Origin: Strix aluco | Taxonomy: Eukaryota; Chordata; Aves; Strigiformes; Strigidae | DNA length: 64,000 nucleotides | Reading direction: 5' to 3' | NCBI RefSeq assembly: GCF_031877795.1 | Contig: NC_133933.1 | Coordinates: forward strand, 73,549,730 to 73,613,729 | Part shown: positions 22,995 through 36,010 of the stretch, one piece after another | Layout of the letters: every line of letters begins with the position of its first letter | Position numbering within the stretch: position 1 is the first letter of the stretch | The notes under the pieces: generated by a model | Told to the model about the DNA's origin: nothing | Seen by the model: only the letters and a program-made list of their open reading frames with translations | Database searches by the model: none | Position numbers and translations under genes: made by a program

Positions 22995-25900
22995 ACAACC
23001 ATAAGTCTGCCCATGTTGTCACGGTTTCCTTTCTTGTTTTCTGTTGCTCAAGTAGAGCAGTGTCGTTTTGCAGGGTCTGCAACATTACATGGGACTGCAA
23101 AGAACAGACTGTCATGCTTTGAAAGAGGGAAGTCTTGACCTACGTTGAACCTTGTTGTAGGACACCCTGACAGTGACTCCACCGTTAGCACATGTGGATT
23201 TATATGAAGAGCTGCAAAATGACATTTCAATTTAAGAAAGCACCAAGGTAGAAAAAGCCTTGTTGTGGCCATGAAAAAGTTGTGATTTACTGCCTATTGT
23301 TGGTAACTGGTTTATCATTGCTGTTTTTAACCTATGCATGGCCCTAAATGCCAATGAGGACAAACTGTGGTCAGTGCTAAGACAACTCATTTGGTGCTAA
23401 CAGCCAGTGCTGGCAGCCAGGAGAAAACTGCTGTGACCTGGAAACTCCTGCTGTAATGCTGCTACCTGATACTGCAGTTTTGTCACTTCTGCGGCTCATA
23501 GCAACAGTGAAAGTGACCCCAAACTCAGCTTTGCTGGGCAGAACAGCCAGCCATGAGGCTGCCAGACTGGGGGTCCTCCCGCTGCTCCCTCCCAGGCCCC
23601 AGCCCTGTCCTGTACCATGCACCCTGAGAATCCAAACTGAAGCTTGGAGATGTTCTGGTTAGTATTCGGAGTCAAAACTATTTTGGAGAACACGATTTAA
23701 ATCAATAATGTTAAAGCAAAAACGAGATATGAAATCTTGAGTTTTCTGGAATGGAGTTTTCCATTTTCCATCTCATCCATCAACCCTCAAACTTGGTGTT
23801 CCTCCCTATGCCTGCCCTAGTGAAGCTAATCTGATAGGTGATCTCCAGTGAGGTGCAGAGGAAATACACTGGTTAGTCCCCTTTTACCTTAAAAATCAAA
23901 TGAAAAAGGAAACACCTCATTTGTCTAGTACTAAAGGGGTGCTCTGGGACAGAAAAGAGTGCCCTCTTCTGCCTGAAGCAACACAAGCCTCCCCTCCAGA
24001 AACATCTGTCACGGGTTGTGGAGTGGTAGCGTACCAGTGAGAACAACCTGAATCCCTTCTGTTGAAGTTACTCTGCTTCCCATGAATAACAAGTGCTTCA
24101 CAGGCATCAGAAGACAAAGAGAGCACTGTTGTAGCTGAATAGTTGGGATAACCCCATGGTTTCCCTTCTTGGCTCCAAGGGCTGCTTGCTGACTTCATAC
24201 TGTGTAATATATAGGCATGGATGACATGAATAGAGAGTGCTCAGAGGAGAGACAAGAACCTAGGGATTCCTCTGTCAGTATCAATCCCTATCATATTTCT
24301 CTGTTTTTTCTTCCCCTCCTCCCCCAGTGTTTTCTTCTCTTATTCTGTGCTATGACTGAAGGGAAAATAAATAGGGGACAAATTTCTCTTTTAGCGAAAG
24401 CACTGGATTTTGGGAGGCTGGAGATGCTCAATTATTGCTTTTATAAATCACTGCTTGGGAGAAAAGCCATTGTAAAACCAAAAATCTTTGTACAAATGTT
24501 TAAACATTTCTGACCGATTGGACTAGTAACTCATCTATATAAAGAAAACAATCTCTATACATTATACATTATGGATATCATGGTATTCATTAGCAGGGGA
24601 AAAAGCACATAGCAATGAAATGTAGCATTAGGAACATTTTAAAGACTTTTTCATTTGCCAAATATGTACCACAGGGTTTTTGTGAAGCGTACAATTTTTG
24701 GACACCCTCCTGATCTTTACTGAGATTTGGGGGGGTGATGGTGGAAAAGAGCAAATGCGTATTTTTGTCCTTCTTAGTTTTTATTTTCTTATGAGTCATT
24801 ACTCTCTTCTTCTTAGTGCTCCTTATGAGAGTCTACATGAGCTGTATATAATATTATCTTAGCTTATTTATGGATGCATTAAGTATCTTTTAAAGTTCAG
24901 TGCATTCTCTTCCCTCCAAGCTACTCAAGCCCTTTTATTACTTTGTTCTTCTGAATCACTAACAATATTTTACCCTACTCTGATCACTATACAAAAGTAG
25001 CTATTATATGGAAACACAGATATGAGGAATTGCTTTCTCTTATTTTCCTGGAATGAAAGCCTCATTAACCAGACTAATTCTGCCTTGGCAACTGCTCGTT
25101 TTGACCCTGGTCTGGAAATATATATAATGTGTGTAGCACATCACTAAAACTTGGAGACAGTTTTGTTATGTATGATCCTGGTGGGGTGTCTAGCTCAATG
25201 GGACTCTCATACCTGCTGAGAGTCTCTAATGTGATTCAGAGACAGAACCAGAGTTAAATGCTCAGAAAAGAAGTATCTGTTGTATTTTATCACTGCACAC
25301 AATCAGATTGAGTGGGAATAAGCTAACCATGAATAGATTAAGGTTTTCAATTAGTAGAAAGGGCCTAACTATGTGAGTGGAAAGGTTCAGAGACAGCACG
25401 TTTTGGCAGGAAAACAATCTGACCAGTTTTAAGGAATTTGACAAATATTCAATCATTTGGGTTAGTGGAGGACTAGCAGAGCTCATCCACTGCTCTGTTC
25501 CCACTCTGCAGATGCTTGGTGTGGCTACTGCAGAAAGAGTTTCAGCTGACTCTGTGCCCTTGCCTTGTTTCTTCTGCCTCCACAGTGATTTTCTATATGG
25601 GTCTAGATACTGCAGTTGGTGAGGTTAAACTGTTTTGATCTTTCTTGGTTGCTTGGAGTGCATTCCCTGTTCAATGTCTATCAATATCTTTCTCTCACAG
25701 AAGGCTTGCACTGCTTCAGATCATGCCCTGGACTGTTGCCTCCTGTGCCTCTGTGGTTACTGGAGAGGTCTAACTTATTCGTCATGCCTGCAACACTCTG
25801 GAAACAATAACTTTGCTTCAGAAAGAAAAGTTATTGCATAATTATATATTATACAAAATCACAGACCTTAAAGCAATATAGTCATGCACATTTACTCCTA

Positions 25901-28900
25901 GTTTACAACTTTCACTTCCCAAAGCCTTGAGTCCCTGAATGCTGCCTTATGTAATGGCAAAATTGTCTCTTTGCTCTGGAATCTATAAATAAAAATCTAG
26001 CCCAGTCCTTTGATGTCTTCACTTCGATAAAGCCACTACTGTTTAGCTGTCTATAACCTTCTGTTTTCAATGACTACCTCCAGCAACAGTAAACAAGTCC
26101 TGAGACATGATGGAGACAGAATGGAAGAGCTGTGAATTGAATAGCCCCTAACGTTGTTTTACAAATGTACACCAGAAATCCCATAGCCTTTATGCTTATC
26201 TTTCCAAAACATTTTTTTGTCCCTTGTTAATAGGTAAATAAAACCTTTCAGATGGGAAGCTTTAACAATTCAGTATTCATTGTCTCTGACCAGAGACAGG
26301 ACACCAATCACCCTGAGGTGTCAAAGAAAGAATTAAATTGAACAAGTTAAGTTGAATTAAGTTGAACAAGTCACGTTGTATTGAGTGGCTGGATGCTTTT
26401 CGGACACATGAGCTCAGGTTCAGCTCCAGATGAAGGCATTTAAATTCAAATGTCTACACATAAGCTTGGTGTCTAGACTTCCACTATTTTCAGAAGGCAT
26501 TTAAGGTGTCATTTAACAGCAAGCACAGGTGTTTTGTTTGGGACAAAGAATCAACCGAAAACCTCCACAGATGGATTGGTCAAGTGCCTTGACTCGGTTG
26601 TCTGAGCACAGGAGTCTAATGTCACTTGAGATGTCCACAATGGTTCGGCAGATGACACAGCAGCTGCAGAAACCCATGGAGGCCAGTGGGGCACTCCTGG
26701 GTGTATTTCTTGACTCTGTGCATGAATGTTTCAGCAGTAGTACTGAACCCTTGAATTCCACCGGTAGCTAGCTCACGTGCAGAGGCTTTAAGTATGTTTC
26801 CTAATCTGGAACTAATTCATACCTGTAATGTTTCTTTCTTGGCTATGAGAACACTTGGTGAGAAATGAAGCACAACTAAATGGCTGCAGTTGTCTCCTGT
26901 GTGGAGTGGGAAAAGCCTCCTGCCATCTGACATGGATCCTGGGGGAATACTGACCCCTCCATTCCCTACTGACATGGAGCGGTAAGGGAGAAACGCTACC
27001 AGGAATCAGGTGGATACCGAGCCCGTACAAAGGCATATGGTAAGCACAAGGACTGCTCCTGCCTCTTGCCGTTCCTGGAGATCTTCTGAGTCTGTGAAGA
27101 GGAACAGGCATAAACCCCAACCTCGGCAGAAGTACCGTGGAGGCTCTGCAGCCAGTTTCCCCATCCTGTGCTGTCCAGCTGAAGGTCATTGCATGCACAC
27201 ATTTTGCAACAAATGCCTTCAACTTTTACTCTTTCATCAATAGATGGCACTAGGCAGTTAGCAAGAGCCATGTGTGTTTATGAAATTTTTGATCACTAAG
27301 TAGACTATCTGTTTCTGTGCTCAGTACCATGTACTTTATATGGCTCAAGATCATATTTTCACAGATTCTACCACCTTTTCAAAGTTTTCTTAGTTATAAA
27401 GGACAAAAGATGTAACAAGAAACTGGCAGTTCTGGCAGCTTCAGTAATGATAGGCATGAAGATTCTTTAATTAAGATTGTAAGCATGGCCTGCAATGGTA
27501 GTTTGTCTGGGAAAACTCTGACCTAATCTTGATTTACCTGAATTTTGTTTATACCCATAATTTCAGATCAAGATCCTTAGCACTGTTCTGAGCTGCAAGG
27601 AACACTCTGAAGCTATTGACAGGCTACATTTTCCAGTGTGTCGTGGAAAATACCTTATGAAGAAGGAGAGGGGGAAAGGAAAAGGTGATAGTGAGGGAAT
27701 CCCATGAATCACTGATCCCATGATCTAACACATGCGATCAGGAGGATGAGCAGGCATGATATCACTAGGTTTCTAAGAAGAGACAAGTATTATAATCTCA
27801 CTTGTAACTCTACAGCTTTTTCCATCAGGTTGAAATAGTTAATTCCTCTGAAGTATTTCTCATTCACTCTGTAACTGTGTGATTGTTAAAGAAAAACAAG
27901 GGGAGAGCTGATAAGGTACTTTTAGCTCTTGTAAAAAACATTTATGGACCAGGACTAAGATTTCTTGATGGGATCAAGATAAACTATATCAGAACCCCAA
28001 AAGAAGGTACAATAAGACCAATGGGAGCAGACCCTTTCATTTGTGTCTGATAGACAAGGTACAAAGTGCTGTTTAGTCTGTTTAGCCTGGGTCTGTTAAC
28101 AGACCCAGCTGTTGTCTCAGCAGACTGCATATGCAGCACTCTGTTAATGATTCAAAGCTATTTTATCCATGCAAGCTTCTTTTATGTAGAAAAGAATATT
28201 AAGGTAAATTTAATTTTACTTCTCCCCAAATTACATTAACACATAATATTAGGAGCGGCTGCTGGTGTTACGTTTTCTGATGAGGCTGTCCCATACATTT
28301 TGGTTTCTAGGGCAGTCTAATCTGAGTGTTGGAGCCTGACTGCTTGTCAGATCACAGGCACGATGCTGTGTGTAAAAGAACCTGGAATCAAATAATGAAG
28401 AGCTCAATGGAAGGTGCAAGTTTCACATTTCTTTATTTTGCCTACTATTTTAGTAAGGCAAGGTATTTTGGTCTGTCTAAATGCATGCAGTGCTGGGCTG
28501 AGACATAACTCTTCCTCGTCCCAGCTGCTGCTATCTACAGTATGTGCTAGGGGCTGTTCCTGTGTTATGATTTACACTGGTGACACTCTGGTGCTGTCAT
28601 GAATTTGGAGGTGCCTTCTTTTGCTTATACTTGCTAGGTCTGGCTCCTCTCTTCTTCTTGTATAAAAGAGCTACAAGCAACAAGCAGCCTTAGTTTGGAA
28701 GGAATACAATTTGCCACAGTCATTAACTGCTTTTAAAAATAGAATTGCGACATTCACGAGTGAAGGAAAAGCTGTAGATGCTCTATGTTTGGATTGCACT
28801 CCCGCCTTTAATTACGGTGTCGCACAAAATTGTAATCTCAAAATTAATTCAAATTGAGTTGGAAAGGGAAACTTGTCATGCAGATTGAAAGCTGACTGCA

Positions 28901-31900
28901 ATACCATAAACAAAGGGTGATAGTAAATATAGATGCACCCTATTCAAAGCCAAAGGCTTGTGGTGATTCTGAGGACAGATATAATTTAACAATTTATTGA
29001 ATAATCTAAAGTGAGGAGCAGAGGTTATAATGGTGTCTTGGTAGAAACTCAGGACTGGAACAGAGAGTCTCAAGGGTTAAAACATGAGGTTGCTACACAT
29101 CCAGAACTGTAGATGGGGGCTGGAAACATCTGTTCTGCAAGTTGAAGTACCAGGAGAGTTTTTATCTTCCATGCAGCAATGGGTTACATCGATAGTATGC
29201 ATACTGCTGAGATATATAGATAATGGGAATAAACACAAACACCCTGGAAGACAAATTAAAAAATGCAAACAGGAATAACAACCTGACCCCAAATCTCATA
29301 AAAATAAAGGAGAAAATAATAGGGAGTGTGTGTGTGTTTGTTTGTTTGTTTATGTTTTTTTTTTAACATTCTTTGGTTGTCTCAGGCAAGGAAAACAACA
29401 AAATATGATTCAGAGTAAGGCACTGGAGAAGCAGGTGGGTGCAATTTAAAGGACTTTCAGTGAGACACAGGAATGTGGGAAGCACCACAGCTGAAGGAGA
29501 ACCATGGATGATGGCAGACAGCGAAACTGTGCTGCTCTGAGGGTCTCACAAGCTCAGGCTACATATATGACAGTGCAGTTGTGAAACAAATAATTTCATA
29601 AAATGACCAACTCATATTCTAGGCAGAATGTCCCATTTTTCAATACACTAATGAAGTGACTGATTTTGTCATTCTGTTGCTATGAACATCTTGTTGTTCT
29701 GCTGTTGTGAAGAGTCAAATCATCACTGGGAAACATTGTCCTTAAAAACTTTTTACTGAAATAAATGTGCAGACTAAAACTTTGGCAATATACAAAACTT
29801 ATATAATATATTTTGCAATCATGTGCTTACCACCCTTGTATCCCAATGTCTCCAGCTATATCTTTCAGTTACCACATAATGTCTAATGTCATGGAGGCCC
29901 AAGAAGTTGTTCTCTGAGCACTAACAAAACCTAGTTTTAGTATCTGTCTTCATTGAAAATGCCAAATTGAAGGGTGATATTAGCCACTCCCTAAATTTCT
30001 TTTCAGGCCTACCCAACTGTCTATCTAAAAATGCCTCCAACCCAAACCCCACCTTTATAAGACTTGCCTAGAACTGTGATCTCTCGCCATCTGGCCAGTT
30101 TATTTCAAACAAATTCAGAGGTTTTCACTTAAACACAGGCTGCAGAATTGCTTAAAAGCCCAAGAAACCCCTCTTCTCCCTCCCATGATATCTGAAGAGG
30201 TTGAATAAATCCGATATCAAACTGATGAACAAGTCTTGAAACGGTGGCCTGCCTTCTCCCGCTAAATAGATTTATAGATAAGCACCAACTGATTCTTTTT
30301 TGAGCCAAACTCCTTGACACAAAGCAGAGCAATTGTAGTGGGTCTTCTGGGAATTAAACATATTTACTGCTGGTGTTGTTTTTAAAATAGTTGTTTACAG
30401 GGTGTCAGATAGTAAGACTGTGTATGATTCATAGCAAAGAGCAGCATATCAGAACTTTAAACTCTCCTTGCATGGTAATTTGCCTGCTAGCTTGGTTGGA
30501 TGGAAGGAGAATATTTAGCTTTCCACTGTAAATATACCTTAAGATTAGCACTCTTAATACAGAAAATGGGAAATACAGCATAGCAACTCCTGTTAACTTT
30601 TATATAAACAGCATTAATCGAGTGCATTCTGTATTGTATTCTCCTTGCATTTATGTTCCAAATTGGTCATTCTCTTCATCCTATAAAACATTTTCTGTTA
30701 CATCGTCTACCCTGATTTTTGTTTTGTATTTTTTTTTTTAATGTATATGGTTTAAATTCTACTTCAACAACCTTAATAGATATCTAGGACATTTTGAAAT
30801 ATGTACAACCAGTTATTTCATTATTTATTGCACTGTAAAACTGCCCAGAAATGAATGGAGTATTCTGCTGCTATCACCATGATATTGTTGATGTAGAACC
30901 TGATTAAACCTGCTAACATGATGCATACATGGCTGGACAGCTGCATTTTTTTGTGTCCTTATAGAAACTGTTCATGCACACTGTGACAGCTATTTCAAGC
31001 ACCTTAGACAAAGTGGCATATACTAATTTTTTGTAGGCCATTTTTTCTTACCTATTGGAATGAAAGTTGTCTTCTATGTGGGGCAAACATGCCATACACT
31101 TTTTGTAGATCTATTTAACTGCTTCCAGGAACAGTTTTTATCCTCAACTCAGATCAATGATGGTAGAGGTGGTCTAGGAAGGTCTGGGAAAAGGTATCTG
31201 TACCTGCTTCCTGGTCAGTGGCATCATCAAGAAACTAGGAAAACAGGGGCTGAGAAACTGGTGTAGGTATCCCAAGCCTTTCTGTAGATGAAATGTACTT
31301 TGCATATTATACCAGGAAGTAGAATAGAGACTGTGGATGTATATCATGTTCCATACTCAGGATAAGTCTCTTCATTTTGTCAAACTTTTATAAAGATCTG
31401 TGTACTTGGCTGGATACTGGACAGCACCAAGATGAAAGAGGAATTGTACTCTTGATAGACAGGTCATCTACAATACTTTTATTGATTAACTCTCTTTCCC
31501 TGCAACATGCATACACATGCACAAACAGACAAACACACACATTCACTCAATTTCTGCAGATACTTTCAAAATAATTTTGTGTAGGTGTTGTTCTTACTTT
31601 GCATCCTGCACTGAACTTCTTTATTTAGCCTTCTGCGATGAAAATACCTCCATGAAATCAGAAATGGATTTAACTAAATTGTACTGTTAAGTTTCTACTG
31701 CAAATCAGAGCTGACGTTTGTGCTTGTATCCATGAGAATTTTTGACCTCAAAACAGACTTTTAGATCTTCAAAACACACACCACCATAACAAAATGAGAG
31801 TACTATGGGTTATGCTGGAACTCAGAATAATGGCAACTTTTATCCAAAATGCATCCAGTGAAATGTTTGGTGTGTTATTCTATTTAACAGTTACAGTTTG

Positions 31901-33689
31901 CAGAAGTTCATTTGTCCACCTTTTTCCCTAGTGAAAAAAAAAAAAATCCGAAAGACAGCTTTAAAATTGGTACATAAAACAGTAAGAGGAATATATCGTG
32001 GACTAGTTTTTCTGCTATTGTAGTTCTAAATTTTAGAGTAATGAAAAGTATTTATTTTTCATTAAATGAATTTATTTCCATGTTTTTCTCTCTTTTCATC
32101 TCTCATCTCAATTATTCTTTTCTTTTTATAATGCTCTTGTTAAGTACTTACAATCCATCTATAATCTGTTGCCACAGCATTTGTACAGCTGAAAAGAAAA
32201 TATTACTGAGTTGTCAGCATGTTTTCAACTTCATTAAAGATGACAACCTGGTAATCAGCTGTACAGACTATATTACCACAGTTACAGGGAAATCTGAGCT
32301 ATTTTCCTGCCATTAAATCATCCTAACAGCAACCAGCATACTCTGGAGTCAAGTCACTCAGCCCTCACTTTCATGTTTCTTAATAAGTTGCTTTGAGAGA
32401 ATTTGGAATTTACTTCATACAGCTCTCTGGTACAAAGGCTGCTCCTGAACTGCTGTTTGAACTAGTTGTAGAGCGTCAATGTAGCTGTGATAAGTTTACT
32501 GAGGATGAATGGTTTTGAGATAAAGTTTGAGCTTCTCTTCCACTGAATTTAAGAAATAAAATTTGCCAGGGACCAAAAGTCCTGTTCAAAGAGAACTGAC
32601 TTTGCATAATGCTGTTTAAATTACATCTTCATTTTACTAAATTGTGGTCTTTTGGAAATGTCATGTGCACACAGGTAGGTCACTTGATTTTTCTGTAATT
32701 CCACCAATACAAAGCATAATGCTTCCTTACAGAAAGGTTTTGAAAGTGTGCAGAGACTAAAATTGGCACAAATGAAAGGCAGTGCAGTCAAGGAAAAGGA
32801 AGAAAAACTGGAGAATGACAATAACGTAAGGTGGCACCTACATAAGTCAGAAGGCAGTTTAATTTTTTTCCTTTAAAAAAGAAGAATAATATAATTAGCT
32901 ATTCATGACTAGACCTTTAGGACTAGAACAAAAGTGCTTTAGGCAGGGTTTGGTAGAAGAAGAAAGGAAATTACTTGATACCAGGTTTGGAGATGTCCAT
33001 ACAAAACTTAAGGGTTAGGATGGAAGAAAGTACAGAGGTGCTAATGAGAGAAAAGTCTAATCAGAATTCATCAAGACAACTATTGGTGACAGAGCAGAAC
33101 TGAACCATGGGAAAGGATACCAATTTTTTGTCAGATACAGGCAAGGTGATATTTTCTATAGGAAATAGAAAGGAAATAATCTGAAGGTGATGCAAAGAGA
33201 CTTCCTGGAACAATTTAAGAGATAGAGTCAAAGAGATATGCAAAAGAAGTGGTTCTTGGGCATCAGATGAATTTAAATGGGAAAATATGTATAGAAGGAA
33301 CAAAGCGGCAACAGCTGCAGTAGTCAGATGAAACATCTCTAAGAGAAAAAAGAGAGCAATTTCAGGCAGGGGAGGACACAATGAATATATGAACAAAGAC
33401 AGGAAAAGAGCCAAAGGTGTCTTCTGGGGTCATAAGAATCATTCATGAAATATATATGATGGAGACCCATATAGCCAGAAACCAGATGAATAAATGAAAA
33501 AAACCCCCAAGCTATGAAGGCAACATCCAGGTATGAAAAACAGTTGAAGGAAAGCATGTGGTGGAACACAATCACAGGAAGCATGTAGTGTCTGCCAGAC
33601 CACATCATTCAAAGAAAAATGCCCCGAGCAGGGCTTCTTGCCAAACTGTTGATGTTCCAAGACCAGACAAATTTGCTGTTGGCTAGAGG
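22995..33689. other. Long unique non-coding stretch
   Basis: More than 10 kb with no gene that I can support. A GT/TTTG simple repeat lies at about 29321-29350. Overlapping open frames occur on both strands at 26512-27271, but none has a recognisable domain. The part from about 32.7 to 33.7 kb is purine-rich on the plus strand and could include undetected 5' parts of the gypsy fossil that follows. Confidence 0.5.
29321..29361. repeat. GT / TTTG microsatellite and T run
   Basis: GTGTGTGTGTG passes into TTTGTTTGTTTGTTT and then a T-rich run. Simple slippage repeat. Confidence 0.85.
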
Positions 33690-33739
33690 CCTCACATTCT
33701 TCTGATTAAAAGTCCCCAGACAAGAAGCATACCAATGCA

Positions 33740-34085
33740 GTATATCAACAGCGAGCATCTGACACATTGTGCATGTGTTGTACAATGACTGTGCATGCAT
33801 TGGTTGCCCAGATTTGCAGTGCATGTGCAGATCAATTGGACAGCACGTGCCCACTGGTTTTAATGCACTTCAGTTACATTGGACTTGCTCTAAGGAGGTG
33901 ACAAAGCTACCGTGTGTGTGGACAGTAACCATTTGCCTAGGATTTCAGGATATCTGCCAGCCCAAACTTATCCTTTTCTAGAAGGTGGAAGAGGCAATAG
34001 AGGAGGAAAGCTATGCCAGTGTTGTCAGATAAGGATATTCACGAAGTGTGTAAGAGCAAAGCATTCTGCACAACATAGGCACAGA
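33740..34085 (+). pseudogene. gag: Gypsy gag remnant: capsid end and zinc knuckle
   Basis: At about 33770-33860, shifted frames read LHALVAQI-like and ADQLIGQHV-like text, resembling the gypsy capsid segment ALxxLAxxC...DQLIRD. From about 33913 TGTGGACAG (CGQ) begins a possible first knuckle. At 34014-34064 the frame reads CQCCQIRIFTKCVRAKH, which resembles the gypsy knuckle C-x2-C-x4-H-x4-C followed by R-x-K-H; one codon, including the His, appears lost. The nucleocapsid would have bound element RNA. The reading needs frame changes, so the call depends on the downstream pol blocks. Confidence 0.55.
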
Positions 34086-34302
34086 GGAAAATGCAGTCCA
34101 GGTCCTTGCAAAAGAGGGATGGAGAATTTAGCAACAGCACAGCCACTTTTGCTTTTGCTGCAATGCAGTATGAGGAAATGTACTTATGCCATGTGGTTAT
34201 GTTACCTGAGCTGATCTGCCAGAATAAGCAGAACAACTTGGAATGTCAAGTCTAAGCCACAACATTCATAAAGTTTATATCAGCAAGGCTGATAATGTCA
34301 TG

Positions 34303-34345
34303 AAGACATACTGGGGAAATGCAGGCTTAGACGTAAGTATTTGGA
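34303..34345 (+). pseudogene. pro: Gypsy protease active-site remnant
   Basis: The sequence GACATACTGGGG..GCAG..GACGTAAGTATT resembles the coding of the retropepsin block DTGADVSI, with small insertions that break the frame. It lies between the zinc knuckle and RT, where a gypsy protease belongs. On its own this would be weak; position and strand support it. Confidence 0.45.
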
Positions 34346-34839
34346 CAAATCTTGGTGCCTGTGTGATAGCTATGATAGCAGAGCCACTCCTAAGAACATT
34401 TCCCTTAGCATCAGGAAGCTTGATATAAATTTTACAGTCTATGGGATGCCTATGAACTTGTCTTCCAGCAGAAAAGATTGAGGAAGCTTTTCCCAGTGTG
34501 TTTAAAGGATACCTGATGCCTCCCAGACTCTAAGGATTCAGCTACTTCCAAATGCAGTGTGACTAGCACACATGCCATAATGACTGCTACTAGTGATGGG
34601 GGACAGCAACATAAGGCTGAGCATAACTGAAAAAGCGGGAAACCTCAGTGGTTGAGACTGCCAACACTAGCACAAGATAAGTGAGCATGGGCCTTTTGTA
34701 GCTACCAAAATGAAGTATCAAAACTAAGGAGACTGTCTCTGCTGAGCCTGAGCTACCATGCAGCTCCCAGTCTTCTTCCTTTTTCTGCCTAACTACGTGA
34801 TCACAGAGGACATGATCCTTGGAGCAAGTGTCTCACTTG

Positions 34840-35200
34840 TCTTTTCTTCCTGTCTACAGCCCACCTACAGTCTAACCACCCTAGAGGACATCACTTACAG
34901 GCCCTCTTCAGCAATTACAGTCTGCTTTGGCACACTGTGTCAGATTGGACAAAGAAGAAGTTGAAGTATGCTCATTTGTCTGTCTAGAAAATGGCTCTTC
35001 CAGAATATGCCTTCTGCTATATTCCTATAGCATCTGCACAAATCCAGAAAGGGTACAGTGAAATATTAGATGGAATAGGAGTCCTTGCTGTTGACAATCT
35101 AGTATATACAGACACTCAACAAAAAACTAATAGCACTACTCATAAAGTGGAGTGCCATCTAAAACTGAATCATAGCAAAATAAAAATTGGTGTTGTGTGA
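34840..35200 (+). pseudogene. pol: Gypsy reverse transcriptase remnant
   Basis: This is the strongest part of the fossil. At 34862-34900 the frame reads TYSLTTLEDITY, matching the Y-x-LPTLEDI block of gypsy RT, followed by CQIG near 34945 (the YWQI block). At 35000-35200 another frame reads IPIASAQIQKG, YSEILDGIG, LAVDNLVYTDTQ and LKLNHSKIKIG. These match, in order, the PFGI-SAPE-FQ, EIL-GI-G, VDD-LVYG and LN-KC-F blocks. The catalytic pair Asp-Asp is Asp-Asn here. Stops and a shift separate the two halves. RT would have copied the element RNA into DNA. Confidence 0.78.
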
Positions 35201-35579
35201 GTTACTTTGATCAGACCTTGGCAAAAAATACCTCTGAACCTGTTCAAACAAAGTGAAAACAATAAAGCATTTCCAAATCTCCAATTTCTTGTCGGAAAAA
35301 TCAGAATCCATAATAATCACAATGGTTTACCTAGCACAGACTAATATAGATCCTGGCTATGAAGCCCAAAATAAAAAACAAAAGGCAAGTCTTATCAGGA
35401 AAATTTGATGAGAACTTTGAGAACACAGGAGCTGTATCATTTTTAAACCACAATAAATGACAAAAATAAATGGCAGCAACAAAGTCTCTGGATGTGTTCC
35501 AGGGAATGTTCCTAGAAATTCAGGCCACAACACTGAAAAGGTAGATATGCCATAAATAGTGGACGAAGCAGTATTTTGC

Positions 35580-35705
35580 AGGAGACACTTTGGGTGCATA
35601 AGGATTGAGAGTGTAGAACTATCACAGGAAAATTATACTAAAATAGAGAAGAATTTACCACTGTCACTGGATGTCAGTACATATTGTGCAGTATAGCTGA
35701 AATAG
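35580..35705 (+). pseudogene. pol: Gypsy integrase zinc-binding remnant
   Basis: The stretch GACACTTTGGG..GGATTGAGAGTGTAGAAC can be read, with shifts, as the H-x-G-IEKCR block of gypsy integrase. About 80 bp later comes TGTCAGTACATATTGTGC (C-x4-C), followed by AAACCT (Lys-Pro), like the C-x2-C...KEP block. The spacing fits the HHCC domain but the cysteine spacing is altered. The catalytic DDE core was not found and is probably deleted. Confidence 0.45.
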
Positions 35706-35779
35706 ATCACAAACCTTAGGGGATATTCTTGACAAATCTTAAGCTTCTGTACCATCTAGACTTCACACATGATCATAAA

Positions 35780-36010
35780 CCTACAAAGGCATGACTTCAA
35801 AGTGAAATACAAGCCCAGAAGAGAAATTCCTGTAGCAACATGTACTGGTGTCTCAAAAAAAAAGGAGCAGAAATGCTGAGGAAAAATAGAGAGCATCAAT
35901 GTGATGAATCTTTTAAAAGAATAGGTCAGGATGGCTTGCCCAAAAACAAATGCTCCTAGCCTATCAGGACTTCTGGAGTGTAAAAAACCAAAGTTAACCT
36001 GAAAAATAAA
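35780..36010 (+). pseudogene. pol: Gypsy pol C-terminal end remnant
   Basis: At 35826-35896 the text reads VATCTGVSKKKGAEMLRKNREH, close in order to the gypsy integrase tail that ends in (K)GAEYRRNRRH. At 35965-36003 PIRTSG-KTKVNL resembles the final TRSGR-KPP-L block. Together they mark the end of pol. The 3' LTR should start shortly after 36010 but was not recognised. Confidence 0.5.

Larger units (their letters stand above)
33690..36010 (+). mobile_element. Fossil Ty3/gypsy retrotransposon, gag-pol remnants
   Basis: Motifs of a Ty3/gypsy (Metaviridae-type) gag-pol occur in canonical order on the plus strand across about 2.3 kb: capsid-like text, a CCHC-like knuckle, a protease-like site, RT blocks, the integrase zinc-binding region and the pol C-terminal end. 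Integrase directly after RT/RNase H is the Ty3/gypsy order. Every block is interrupted by stops and shifts, and much of RNase H and the integrase catalytic core appears deleted. No LTR was recognised, so the outer limits are those of the readable motifs. Such elements are sparse and old in birds. The call rests on several weak matches that agree in order and strand. Confidence 0.72.

Noticed and set aside
26512..27271. Overlapping open frames on both strands, one with a MVRQMTQQLQKP helix-like segment
   Set aside because: Considered a domesticated transposase or DNA-binding protein remnant, but no domain could be matched and the frames end without splice signals.
33061..33414. 117-codon hydrophobic minus-strand frame
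   Set aside because: It is antisense to purine-rich plus-strand sequence, which yields Leu/Phe/Ser-rich frames by composition. No recognisable domain or splice context.
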